A DNA stretch of 64,000 nt from JACCZR01 sp035296565. Its GTDB lineage: Bacteria > Actinomycetota > Thermoleophilia > Solirubrobacterales > Thermoleophilaceae. The position numbers and the translations under genes were made by a program. Location: NCBI GenBank assembly GCA_035296565.1, contig DATHAQ010000034.1, positions 1 through 64,000 on the forward strand, read 5' to 3'. The notes beneath the pieces were generated by a model. The model was not told the origin of the DNA, searched no databases, and saw nothing but the letters and a program-made list of their open reading frames with translations. Positions 19,740 to 28,101 of this stretch are shown one piece after another; the first letter of the stretch is position 1, and each line of letters begins with the position of its first letter.

Positions 19740-21568
19740 GCTGGCCGGTCGCCTCCTTCGCCGTGCTGGCCGTGGTCGTGCTCGCCGGGTTCACCTGGTA
19801 CGAGCGGACCCGCCCGCCCGCCCGCGTGGTGGCGATGGTGGCCGCCCTCGCGGCGCTCGCGGTGGTGGGGAGGCTCGCGTTCGCCCCGATCCCCAACGTC
19901 AAGCCGACCACCGACATCGTCCTCTTCGCCGGCTTCGCGCTGGGCCCGGTGCCCGGCTTCATGGTGGGCGCGCTCACCGCGCTCGTCTCCAACGTCTTCT
20001 TCGGCCAGGGCCCCTGGACGGCCTGGCAGATGGTGGGCTGGGGAGGCGTCGGCCTGGCCGGCGCGCTCGTCGCCCACCTGTGGCGGGGGCGCGAGCCCTC
20101 GCGCCTTGCGCTGGCACTCGTGTGCGGCGCCGCGGGCCTCGCCTTCGGCGCCTTCATGGACGTCTACCAGTGGACCTTCACCTACTCAAACGACCCGGGG
20201 AGCTATTTCGTCGTGGCAAGCACCTCTCTGCCCTACAACCTCGCCCACGCGGCCGGCAACATCGCCTTCTGCCTCCTGCTCGGGCCGGCCTTCGTTCGCG
20301 CCCTGCGGCGCTACCGCCGGCGCTTCGACGTCCGCTGGGCGGTGCCGGCCGTCGCCCTCCTGCTGCTGCTCGCGCCCTCTTCGGCCATGGCCAGCACCTC
20401 GAGCAAGGCAACCAGCTACCTGCTGCGGGCCCAGAACCGCGACGGCGGCTTCGGCAACACGCCGCGCGCCTCGTCCAACGGCCTGATGACCGGCTGGGCG
20501 GCGCTCGGCCTCGGCGCCGCGCGCAAGAACCCGGCCTACGTCAAGCGCCGCAACGGCCGCACGATCACCCGCTATCTCGCCCGCACCGCCGGCCGTCTGC
20601 GCGACCTCGGCGAGCTCGAGCGAACGATCCTGGTGCTCAAGACGGCGGGACGCTCGCCGCGCCGCTTCGGCGGCCGCAACCTCGTCGCCGAGCTGGTGCG
20701 ACAGCGCCGGGGCGACGGCTCGTTTCGCGGGCAGGTCAGCTACACGGCGTTCGGGATCCTCGCGCTGAGGGCCGCCGGCAAGCGCGTGGGAGCCGACACG
20801 GTCGCCTGGCTCGGCCGCGCTCGCAACCCCGACGGCGGCTTCGGGCTGTCGGCCACCTCCGGCAGCGAGGTCGACCTGACCGGCGCCGCGCTCCAGGCGC
20901 TCGCCGCCACCGGCCGCTCGCGAGGTGTCGCTGCGAGCGGGGCCGCGACTTACCTGCGGCGGGCTCAGAACGGTGACGGCGGCTTCGGGTTCCGCCGCGG
21001 GAGGACGTCGAACTCGCAGTCGACCGCCTATGCCGTCCAGGGCCTCGTCGCGGTCGGGGCTGGACGCGACGTGGTCGGCCGGGCCCTCGGCTACCTCAAG
21101 GCGCGCCAGCGGCGCAACGGGTCGATCGCCTACTCGGCCGGCTCGAAGCAGACGCCGGTCTGGGTGACCGCCCAGGCGCTCGCTGCCCTGCGGCGCAAGC
21201 CGTTCCCGCTGGCGACGGCGCCCAAGCCGCGCCGCCGCCGAACGTCCCGCTCCGCCGCGGCGGCGGCGGCTGCTGCTGCGGGCGCCGGCCCCGGGGGCGG
21301 GTCCCGTCTCTCTCGAGAGCGCTCCCCCGGCGCCGCCACAGCGGCGAGCAACCAGGGAAGCGTGGCTTGGCGGCCCGTCGAGGGTCCGTACCCGCTCGTG
21401 TCACAGGTTGCGCGGACGCGCCCTCGCTCCCACGAGAGGTCGGCGGCTCCTTCCCCCCTCGTGTGGGCGGGCGGGATCGCGCTCGCCCTGCTGACCGCGT
21501 GGTTCGCCCGACGCCGCCTGCGGGCGGCAAAGGGCGCACGGCTGTCGGAAAAACCCTCAGCGGGCTGA
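19736..21568 (+). CDS. ECF S-component fused to internal signal peptide, alpha/alpha-barrel repeats and membrane anchor
   Basis: A 610-residue fusion. Residues 1-195 are a six-helix ECF S-component (IPNVKPTTDIVLFAGFALG is a typical membrane-core segment). Residues 188-219 look like a second signal peptide: an Arg-rich run, a hydrophobic stretch, then AMA at 217-219. Residues 220-490 hold prenyltransferase/squalene-cyclase type repeats with QNRDGGFG, RNPDGGFG, QNGDGGFG and QRRNGSIAY. This is the alpha/alpha-barrel fold that forms the alpha domain of intrinsic factor and transcobalamin. A low-complexity Ala/Arg linker follows, then a C-terminal helix (573-592). I infer B12 or a relative is bound outside by the barrel and passed to the S-component. 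A terpene-cyclase function is unlikely because no DxDD motif is seen. Confidence 0.82.
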
Positions 21569-21574
21569 GCGTCT
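21554..21574. terminator. Inverted repeat over the stop codon of the B12 operon
   Basis: CTCAGC and GCTGAG flank a short loop that includes the last codons and stop of the S-component fusion. The A-rich flank lies on its left (GGAAAAACC), so it would be a T-tailed terminator only for leftward transcription. For the operon it is just a 3' hairpin. No other feature is seen up to 21630. Confidence 0.3.
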
Positions 21575-21635
21575 CTCAGGGGCGCCAGGCAGTGTCGCAC
21601 CGCCGGGCGGATGCCATGAGAGCCCCGCCACACAT

Positions 21636-21646
21636 TGTTCGGAACA
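21636..21646. promoter_or_regulatory. Palindrome TGTTCGGAACA, candidate GntR operator
   Basis: A perfect 11-bp palindrome lies 16 bases before the start of the GntR-family gene and just upstream of its -10 hexamer. That is a good place for autoregulation by the encoded repressor. Confidence 0.45.
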
Positions 21647-21650
21647 TCCG

Positions 21651-21656
21651 TACACT
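21651..21656 (+). promoter_or_regulatory. -10 hexamer TACACT, leaderless start
   Basis: TACACT is followed by 6 nt and the ATG at 21663. The message would start at the initiation codon. Confidence 0.5.
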
Positions 21657-21662
21657 GGGGCG

Positions 21663-22361
21663 ATGGCGCAGGAGGCGATCCGCCGCTCGCTGGTCTCCGA
21701 CCAGGTCTTCCGGCTGCTGGCCGAGGACGTGCTGTGCGACCGCTACGCACCCGGGGAGAAGCTGCCCACCCAGCGCCGGCTGGCGGCTGACCTCGGCGTG
21801 AACATGGCCTCGGTGCGCGAGGCCGTGAAGCGCCTCGAGCAGCTCGGCCTGGTGGAGGTGCGCCAGGGCGACGCCATGCGCGTGCGCGACTGGCGGGCAG
21901 ACGGCGGGCTGGACGTGGTGGCCCACGTGCTGTTCCGCGCGGGCGGCCTGGACCGGCCCACGCTCGAGGCCCTGCTCGAGGCACGGCGGCTGATGCTGCG
22001 GGAGGCCGCGCGTCTGGCCGCCGAGCGCCGGGAGGACGCGAGCCGGCTGGTCGAGCTGGCCGAGCGCATGGCCGCGGGCGGCTCGGCCGAGGAGGCCCAG
22101 CAGATCGACTTCGCCTTCTTCTCCGAGCTGGTCGAGGCGGCGCAGAACGTGGTTTTCGTTCTCATCCTCAATTCGATCCGCAAGCTCTACTTCGACCGGG
22201 CCGAGCTCTTCCAGCCGCTGGTCGAGGACCGCGACGAGCTCGCGCCCCTGTACGTCAGGGCGGCGGCGGCCGTCGCGGCGAGGGAGCCGGGCGCGGCCGC
22301 CGAGGCCATCGAGGCGCTCAGCGCCGAGCAGGAGCGCCGCTTGGCGGACGCGCTGGGGTGA
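21663..22361 (+). CDS. GntR-family transcriptional regulator, FadR (FCD) subgroup
   Basis: 232 residues. An N-terminal winged helix-turn-helix (residues 8-75, with PGEKLPTQRRLAADLGV and SVREAVKRLEQLGLVEV) is followed by an FCD-type all-helical ligand domain (about 85-225). FCD proteins bind carboxylic acids, often with a metal, and repress catabolic genes. The neighbour genes encode a dehydrogenase pair and overlap it by 4 bases, so it probably controls that oxidation together with itself. The candidate operator is at 21636-21646. Confidence 0.85.
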   Translation: MAQEAIRRSLVSDQVFRLLAEDVLCDRYAPGEKLPTQRRLAADLGVNMASVREAVKRLEQLGLVEVRQGDAMRVRDWRADGGLDVVAHVLFRAGGLDRPTLEALLEARRLMLREAARLAAERREDASRLVELAERMAAGGSAEEAQQIDFAFFSELVEAAQNVVFVLILNSIRKLYFDRAELFQPLVEDRDELAPLYVRAAAAVAAREPGAAAEAIEALSAEQERRLADALG

Positions 22362-22753
22362 GGGTGCTGAGCGGTCGCGAGGCGTCCATCTTCGCCTGCC
22401 TGTGCGACACCGTCGTGGCGCCCGAGCCGCCCCTGCCCCCGGTGGCCGAGACCGACGCGGTGGACGCCTTCGACCGCTACCTGGTCGGCACGCCGCCGCT
22501 GAACCGCGCCGGGCTGCGCGCCATGGTCCACGCGGCGGAGCTGGCGCCGCGGCTGCTGGGCCAGGGCGCCCGCCTGCGCCGGCTGGGCGGCCCCGAGCGC
22601 GGCGAGGCGCTGAGGCGGGCCGAGGCCTCGCGGGCCAAGCCGGTGGTCGACGTCCTGGAGTTCGTCGTCCGGCTCAGCTACTTTGGCGACGACTCGGTCA
22701 TGCGGCTGCTCGGCTACGACGCCGACGCCAACCTCAGGCGGGCCCGGCGGTGA
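22358..22753 (+). CDS. Small subunit-like protein of a GMC dehydrogenase (gluconate 2-dehydrogenase subunit 3-like)
   Basis: 131 residues starting at a GTG inside the regulator's stop codon. The helical pattern (SGREASIFACLCDTVVAP, then DAFDRYLVGTPPLNR) resembles the small chaperone-like subunit 3 of membrane gluconate or sorbitol dehydrogenases that pairs with a GMC flavoprotein. No Tat signal is evident, unlike classical periplasmic versions, so the complex may be cytoplasmic. Its stop overlaps the start of the GMC gene. Confidence 0.65.
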   Translation: MRVLSGREASIFACLCDTVVAPEPPLPPVAETDAVDAFDRYLVGTPPLNRAGLRAMVHAAELAPRLLGQGARLRRLGGPERGEALRRAEASRAKPVVDVLEFVVRLSYFGDDSVMRLLGYDADANLRRARR

Positions 22754-24207
22754 CCACGCTCCACGCCGACGCTTGCGTGATCGGTTCCGGGGCGGGCGGC
22801 GGCCCCGTGGCCCGCGAGCTGGCGGAGGGCGGGATGAAAGTCGTGGTGCTCGAGGAGGGCCGGCGCTTCGCCGCCGAGGAGCTCAACGCGCGCCCCCGCC
22901 AGATGATGCCGCTGCTCTACCGCGACGCGGGGCAGACCGTGACCCAGGGCAACGTCCCGATCGTGCTGCCCCTCGGACGCGGGGTGGGGGGCACCACGCT
23001 CGTGAACTCCGGCACCTGCTTCCGCACTCCCGACCCGGTGCTGGAGCGCTGGGGCGTCGACCATGGCCTCGAAGGGCTCGCGCCCGAGCGGATGCGTCCG
23101 CACTTCGAGCACGTGGAGCGCGAGACCGGCGTCGCGAAGGTGACGCCGGAGCTCGCGGGCAAGAACGCCGAAGTGGTCAGGCGCGGTGCCGAGGCGCTGG
23201 GCTGGTCGGGCGACTATCTCGAGCGCAACGCGCGCGGCTGCAGGGGGTCGGCGGTCTGCGCCTTCGGCTGCCCGACGGGCGCCAAGCAGCATGCGGGCCA
23301 GGTGTGGGTGGCCGCCGCCGAGAAGGCCGGCGCTCGCACGATCACCTGGGCCAAGGCGCGCAAGATCGTGACCCGAGGGGGCCGCGCCCGCGGCGTGCAC
23401 GCGCGCCTGGAGGGCGGCGGACGCCTGGAGGTCGAGGCCGATGTCACCGTGGTCGCCTGCGGCGCGGTTCACACGCCGCTGCTACTGCGGCGCAACCGCC
23501 TCGGCACGCACTCGGGTGAGCTCGGGCGCAACCTCGCGATCCATCCCTGCACGGCGGTGCGGGCGGTGTTCGACGAGGAGGTCGGCATGGCCGACGGCGT
23601 GCCGCAGTCCTACTTCGTCGACGAGTTCGCCTCGGAGGGGATCATGCTCGAGGGCGCCGGGGGGCCGCCCGACTACCTCGCGGCCGGGATGCCGTTCTCG
23701 GGCGAGCGGCTGCGCGAGCTGATGCTGCGCTTCGGGCAGCTGTCGCAGTTCGGCGTGATGGTCTCGGACCGCTCGCGCGGCGAGGTCAGCGAGCTCGCGG
23801 GCCGCGCGCGCATCCGCTACCACCTGAGCGACGACGACCTGGCGCGAGTGCGCCGCGGAGTTGAGCTGCTGACCGAGCTCTACTGGGCGGCCGGTGCGCG
23901 CACCGTGCTGCAGCCGGTCACGGGGGTGCCACCGCTGCATGACGGCGACGCGGGGCCGCTCGCCGCCGGACGCGATCCGCTGGCGAGGGACTTCACGCTG
24001 ATGGCCTTTCACCCGCTGGGGACCGCGCGGGCGGACCGCGACCCCCGCCGCGGCGTGGTGGACGGAGACCTCAGGCTGCACGGCCTCGACGGCCTCTACG
24101 TGTCCGACGCGAGCGTGATCCCGAGCGCCCTAGGAGTGAACCCGCAGATCACGATCATGGCCCTGGCCCGGCGCCTCGGCTGCCACCTCCTGGGCGAGCC
24201 GGTCTAG
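22750..24207 (+). CDS. GMC-family FAD-dependent oxidoreductase
   Basis: 485 residues. The FAD-binding Rossmann motif GSGAGGGPVARELAEGG lies near residues 12-28. The C-terminal GMC_oxred_C domain has FHPLGTAR and a closing DASVIPSALGVNPQITIMA, where the catalytic His and Asn of the family sit. It has the compact size of cholesterol oxidase-like or long-chain alcohol dehydrogenase members. A Cys cluster CRGSAVCAFGCPTG (near residue 167) is unusual for soluble GMC oxidases but is seen in the fatty-alcohol oxidase branch. The start is a GTG overlapping the small-subunit gene. Substrate unknown. Confidence 0.85.
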   Translation: MTTLHADACVIGSGAGGGPVARELAEGGMKVVVLEEGRRFAAEELNARPRQMMPLLYRDAGQTVTQGNVPIVLPLGRGVGGTTLVNSGTCFRTPDPVLERWGVDHGLEGLAPERMRPHFEHVERETGVAKVTPELAGKNAEVVRRGAEALGWSGDYLERNARGCRGSAVCAFGCPTGAKQHAGQVWVAAAEKAGARTITWAKARKIVTRGGRARGVHARLEGGGRLEVEADVTVVACGAVHTPLLLRRNRLGTHSGELGRNLAIHPCTAVRAVFDEEVGMADGVPQSYFVDEFASEGIMLEGAGGPPDYLAAGMPFSGERLRELMLRFGQLSQFGVMVSDRSRGEVSELAGRARIRYHLSDDDLARVRRGVELLTELYWAAGARTVLQPVTGVPPLHDGDAGPLAAGRDPLARDFTLMAFHPLGTARADRDPRRGVVDGDLRLHGLDGLYVSDASVIPSALGVNPQITIMALARRLGCHLLGEPV

Positions 24208-24731
24208 GCGGCGCGCGGCCGCACCGCGGCCACGAAGGCGTCGACCACGCGCGGGTCGAACTGGCTGCCGGCGCAGAGGCGCAGCTCGGCCAGCGCCTCG
24301 GCCCGGGACACGGGCGGCCGGTAGGCGCGCCCGCCGGTCATGGCCTCCCACGTGTCACAGACGAACACGATCCGGCTCGCGAGCGGTATCGCGTCTCCGG
24401 CGAGGCCGTCCGGGTACCCCTGCCCGTCGACGCGCTCGTGACTGGAGCGCACGAAGCTCGCCACGCGGCGAAGCTCCGGGAACGGGTGGAGCATGCTCTC
24501 GCCGATCACGGTGTGGCGGCGCATGATCCGCCACTCCTCGTCGTCGAGGGCGCCCGGCTTGTGGACGATCGAGTTCGGCAGGGCGAGCTTGCCGAGGTCG
24601 TGCAGCTCGGCCGCGAGCACGATCTCGTCAGCGCTGCGGGCGTCGAGGTCGAGGGTCTCGGCCACGGCGGCCGTCGACTCCGCGACGACCTGCTGGTGGC
24701 GCTGGAGTGCCCGATCGCGCTCGGCCATCAT
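24204..24731 (-). CDS. HD-GYP domain protein (c-di-GMP phosphodiesterase type)
   Basis: 175 residues that are essentially one HD-GYP domain. It has the HD pair (LHDLGK, H44-D45), a downstream His (RRHTVIGE), HERVDGQGYPDGL with GYP at 105-107, and SRIVFVCDTWEAMT. HD-GYP enzymes hydrolyse cyclic di-GMP to GMP. No receiver, PAS or membrane domain is attached, so the input is not apparent. Its stop shares a CTAG with that of the convergent GMC gene. A structured RNA candidate lies upstream on the other strand. Confidence 0.85.
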   Translation of the reverse strand: MMAERDRALQRHQQVVAESTAAVAETLDLDARSADEIVLAAELHDLGKLALPNSIVHKPGALDDEEWRIMRRHTVIGESMLHPFPELRRVASFVRSSHERVDGQGYPDGLAGDAIPLASRIVFVCDTWEAMTGGRAYRPPVSRAEALAELRLCAGSQFDPRVVDAFVAAVRPRAA

Positions 24732-24834
24732 GTCGAGGAAGGCCTCGCACGCACGCGGGCGCGGTGCACGCCGGAGCTGGGGAGCCCGGCGAAGCTCGGA
24801 AGCTCGCGGATACCCCTGTTGGAGTGTCGCTAGT

Positions 24835-24970
24835 GAGGAAACCGTGTGACCAGGCGCTACGTGGGAGAAGAGGCCAACGTAGGAGAGCTGCTGCCGCCCC
24901 GCAAGGACGCAAAGTCCGCACTTCTGCAGACCCCCCCTCTCTGCAGTAGTTCGGCGCCCAAGGCTGCGCA
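24835..24970 (+). ncRNA. Candidate structured leader RNA before the nitroreductase gene
   Basis: Three helices can be drawn in a 262-base gap: CTACGT/ACGTAG (around 24859-24885), GGAC-GCAAA-GTCC (24905-24917), and CTGCAGA/TCTGCAG around a C-rich loop (about 24926-24948). GGACGCAAAGTCC resembles the conserved core of GEMM (c-di-GMP-I) riboswitches, and GGAAACC upstream could stand for the other conserved strand, but the spacing is unusual. The nitroreductase appears to have its own leaderless promoter downstream, so any control would have to act by read-through. Confidence 0.25.
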
Positions 24971-24981
24971 GCGAGGCTCGC

Positions 24982-24987
24982 TACGGT
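24982..24987 (+). promoter_or_regulatory. -10 hexamer TACGGT, leaderless start
   Basis: TACGGT is followed by 6 nt and the GTG at 24994, with no ribosome site. Confidence 0.42.
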
Positions 24988-24993
24988 CGGCGC

Positions 24994-25503
24994 GTGGAGC
25001 TCGAGGAGGCCATCCGGACGCGGCGGACGCACAAGGCGTACGGGTCCGAGCCGGTCGAGCAGGCCGTGCTGGAGGACCTGCTGGAGCTCGCTCGCTGGGC
25101 CCCGAACCACCACCTCACCGAGCCCTGGCGCTTCAGGGTCCTGGGTCCCGAGTCGCTCGCGCGGCTGAAGGAGGCGGCCGGCGCCGAGGCCGCCGGCAAG
25201 CTCGACCGCGCACCGACGCTGGTTGTTGTCTCGGTGGTGCAGGGGGGCGACCCGGTGCAGGACGAAGAGGACCTCTGCGCCGCCGCGAGCGCTGCCTACA
25301 TCGTCCTGCTCGCCGCCCACGGGAGGGGCCTCGCCTCCTACTGGCGCACGCCCGAGGTGCTCCGCACGCCCGAGGGCCGCGCAGCGGTCGAGGTCGCGGA
25401 CAACGAGCGCGTGCTGGGCTTGCTGCACCTCGGCGCGCCGCGCCAGCAGCAGCCGGCGCCCGAACGCAGCGAGCTGAGCGCGTACACGGCGTTCCTCACG
25501 TAG
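24994..25503 (+). CDS. Nitroreductase-family FMN oxidoreductase
   Basis: 169 residues, at the short end of the family. N-terminal RRTHKAYGSEPV and LLELARWAPNHHLTEPWRF match the FMN phosphate and substrate side of nitroreductases (RdxA/YdjA-like compact type). The later segment ASAAYIVLLAAHGRGLASYWRT is the dimer helix, and the C terminus ends with the usual LGLLHLGAP strand. It likely uses NAD(P)H to reduce a nitro or quinone compound, natural substrate unknown. The stop codon TAG doubles as the first half of the glpD -10 hexamer. Confidence 0.82.
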   Translation: MELEEAIRTRRTHKAYGSEPVEQAVLEDLLELARWAPNHHLTEPWRFRVLGPESLARLKEAAGAEAAGKLDRAPTLVVVSVVQGGDPVQDEEDLCAAASAAYIVLLAAHGRGLASYWRTPEVLRTPEGRAAVEVADNERVLGLLHLGAPRQQQPAPERSELSAYTAFLT

Positions 25504-25506
25504 CCT
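25501..25506 (+). promoter_or_regulatory. -10 hexamer TAGCCT, leaderless start of glpD
   Basis: TAGCCT begins at the nitroreductase stop codon and is followed by 7 nt and the GTG at 25514. Confidence 0.45.
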
Positions 25507-25513
25507 CAGCCTC

Positions 25514-27175
25514 GTGATCTCCCGGGCCGATGCGCTGGCCGCGATGCAACGGGACAGCTTCGACCTCGTGGTGGTCGGCGGAGGCATCACCGGGGCGGGG
25601 GTGGCCCTGGACGCGGCGTCGCGGGGCTACAGCGTCGCGCTAGTGGAGCGCGACGACTTCGCCGCCGGCACCAGCTCCCGCTCCTCCAAGCTCGTGCACG
25701 GAGGCCTGCGCTACCTGCAGAACTTCGACCTTGGCCTGGTGCGCGAGGCGCTGCTCGAGCGCTCGCTGATGGTGCGCCTGGCGCCCCACCTCGTGCGCCC
25801 GCTGCCGCTGCTTGTGCCCGCGTTCGGCGGCAAGCGCCCGGACCGCCTCACCGGCGTTGGGTTGAACATGTACGACGTGATGGCGGCCGAGCGCCTGCGC
25901 CCCGGTCGCCGCCGTAAGAAGGCCGACGACGGCGAGGAGGACTGGAGCCCCGACCGCCACCGGACGGTCTCGGCCGAGGAGGCGCTTGAGCTGGTCCCCG
26001 CGCTGGTCGACAGGGAGCCCAGCGCCGCTTACCTCTTCTACGACTGCCAGACGGACGACGCCCGCCTGGTGCTCACCGTGCTCGGCGAGGCCGAGCGCTT
26101 CGGCGCCGTCTGCGCCAACGGCTGCGAGGTGACCGGACTGGTGGAGCGCGACGGGCGCGCGGCCGGCGTGGCGGTGCGCGACGAGGAGTCGGGCGAGGAG
26201 TTCGAGGTCGTGGCCGACAACGTGGTCAACGCCACCGGCGTGTGGGCCGACCGGCTGCGCCCCGACGAGCTTCTCGCCGAGGAGGAGATCCCGCACATCC
26301 GGCCCAGCCGGGGCACGCACCTCACCGTGGCGCGGGACGTGCTGCCGGTCACGGCCGGCGTGATCGTGCCCGCGGGGGGCGGGCGCACGATCTTCGTGCT
26401 GCCGTGGCTCGGCCGCACGCTGATCGGCACCACCGACAACGACTACGAAGGCTCGCTCGAGCACATCCCGCCCTCCGAGCAGGACCTCGAGTACCTGCTG
26501 GATGCCTGCAACGAGTTCTTCGGCAGATCGCTCGGGGCCTCGGACGTGACCGGCGCCTACGCCGGCGTCCGCCCGCTGATCTCCACCGGCGACCCCAAGA
26601 AGTCGGTCGACATCTCGCGCAAGGCCGAGCTGTACGAGACGAGCTCGGGCCTGGTCACGATCACCGGCGGCAAGCTGACGACCTGGCGGCGCATGGCCAA
26701 GCTCGCGGTGGATCGCGTGGTCCTGCGCGACGGGCGCGAGGCTCCCTGCCGCACCGACGAGATCCCGCTGGGGATGCCGATCGAGCCCTCGGAGCTGGTC
26801 GCCTCGGACGGCCTGGGGGATGAGGAGCTGACCCACCTGGCGGCGCGCTACGGGTACGCCGCGCGCGAGCTCTTGAGCATGGTGAACGCCGACCCCTCGC
26901 TGGGGGTGCGGATCCAGCCCGACCTGCCGGACATCGCGGCCGAGGCCGCGTTCTCGGTCCGCTACGAGCAGTCGCGCAGCCTGGCCGACGTGCTGCTGCG
27001 CCGCACTCGCCTGGGCCTGCTCGACGCACGCCCGCTGACCGGGCCGGGCTCGGAGGGTGCCGAACGCGCCGCACGCGCGATGGCGACCGAGAAGGGCTGG
27101 GACGACGCGCGCGTGGCCGCCGAGCTGGAGCGCTGGCATGAGGTGGCGGGCGCCGAGGGGCTGGTGCCCGCTTGA
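25514..27175 (+). CDS. glpD: Glycerol-3-phosphate dehydrogenase (FAD-dependent)
   Basis: 553 residues, as expected for aerobic GlpD. The FAD motif VVGGGITGAGVALDAASRG lies at about residues 18-36, followed by the family marker TSSRSSKLVHGGLRYLQ. Further on are the substrate-binding region with GVRPLIS and the C-terminal helical DAO_C domain. It oxidises sn-glycerol 3-phosphate to dihydroxyacetone phosphate at the membrane and feeds electrons to quinone. No glpK or glpF is adjacent, so it may serve phospholipid turnover. Its stop overlaps the TTG start of folP. Confidence 0.93.
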   Translation: MISRADALAAMQRDSFDLVVVGGGITGAGVALDAASRGYSVALVERDDFAAGTSSRSSKLVHGGLRYLQNFDLGLVREALLERSLMVRLAPHLVRPLPLLVPAFGGKRPDRLTGVGLNMYDVMAAERLRPGRRRKKADDGEEDWSPDRHRTVSAEEALELVPALVDREPSAAYLFYDCQTDDARLVLTVLGEAERFGAVCANGCEVTGLVERDGRAAGVAVRDEESGEEFEVVADNVVNATGVWADRLRPDELLAEEEIPHIRPSRGTHLTVARDVLPVTAGVIVPAGGGRTIFVLPWLGRTLIGTTDNDYEGSLEHIPPSEQDLEYLLDACNEFFGRSLGASDVTGAYAGVRPLISTGDPKKSVDISRKAELYETSSGLVTITGGKLTTWRRMAKLAVDRVVLRDGREAPCRTDEIPLGMPIEPSELVASDGLGDEELTHLAARYGYAARELLSMVNADPSLGVRIQPDLPDIAAEAAFSVRYEQSRSLADVLLRRTRLGLLDARPLTGPGSEGAERAARAMATEKGWDDARVAAELERWHEVAGAEGLVPA

Positions 27176-28068
27176 GGCCTCCGGAAGGAGCGCAGGCCGA
27201 GCGCTGGTCGGGCGAGCACCGCACCGGCGTCCGTCTCATGGGCATCGTCAACGCGGCGCCCGACTCCTTCTCGGACCCGGGCGACCACGACCCGGGCGAG
27301 CTGGCCGAGCGCGGTCGCGAGCTGGCCCGCGCGGGGGCGGCCGTAGTCGACGTGGGCGGCGAATCCGGCAGAACCGACCGCGAAGCCGTGCCGCAGGCGG
27401 TCGAGGCTGCTCGCGTGGTGCCCGTGATCGAGCGCCTCGTCGGCGACGGCCTCACCGTCTCGGTCGACACCTGGCGCGCTCAGGTCGCGCGGGCGGCCCT
27501 GGAGGCCGGGGCGCAGATGGTCAACGACCCCAGCGGGCTGTACGACCCAGACGTCGCCCACGCCTGTGCCGAGCACGGGGCCTCGCTGGTGGTCACCCAC
27601 ACCCGCGTGCCGCCCAAGCAGAAGGGCTTTCCGGCCTACGACGACGTGGTCGGCGACGTGCTTGCCCTGCTGCGCGAGCGCGATGCCGAGGCCCGCAAGC
27701 GGGGGGTGGACGCCGGCCGGATCGTGCTCGACCCCGGCATCGACCTGGGCAAGACCCCGGCGGAGTCGATCGAGCTGCTGCGCCGGCTGCCGGAGCTGGC
27801 CGCCCTGGAGCGCCCGCTGCTCGTGGCGATCTCGCGCAAGGACTTCATCGGCGCCCTGCTTGCCCGCTCCCCTGCGGGTCGCGGAGCGGGGACGCTCGCG
27901 GCGCTGGAGTTCTCGGCGGCCGGAGGCGCCGCCTACGCGCGCGTGCACGACGTGGCCGCGGCCGCCGATTACCTGACCGTCCGCGCCGCGCTGCGGGGCG
28001 AGCTGTTGGTGCCGCCGGATCTGCGGCTGGCCGAGGAGCTGCGCCGCGAGCCCGCCGTCGCCCCTTAG
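27172..28068 (+). CDS. folP: Dihydropteroate synthase
   Basis: 298 residues. The DHPS motifs are visible in order: GIVNAAPDSFSDPG, DVGGESGRT (usual form DIGGESTRPG), SVDTWRA with MVNDPSG, DPGIDLGKT and SRKDFIGAL. The enzyme joins p-aminobenzoate to dihydropterin pyrophosphate in folate synthesis. The Thr-Arg-Pro of the pABA loop reads Gly-Arg-Thr, so it may be a divergent paralogue. No other folate genes are next to it. The TTG at 27172 overlaps the glpD stop. The ATG at 27238 is too far inside to be the start. Confidence 0.85.
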   Translation: MRPPEGAQAERWSGEHRTGVRLMGIVNAAPDSFSDPGDHDPGELAERGRELARAGAAVVDVGGESGRTDREAVPQAVEAARVVPVIERLVGDGLTVSVDTWRAQVARAALEAGAQMVNDPSGLYDPDVAHACAEHGASLVVTHTRVPPKQKGFPAYDDVVGDVLALLRERDAEARKRGVDAGRIVLDPGIDLGKTPAESIELLRRLPELAALERPLLVAISRKDFIGALLARSPAGRGAGTLAALEFSAAGGAAYARVHDVAAAADYLTVRAALRGELLVPPDLRLAEELRREPAVAP

Positions 28069-28101
28069 CCCGCCGTTAGCCGCCCGCTGCACGCTCCCCT
28101 G

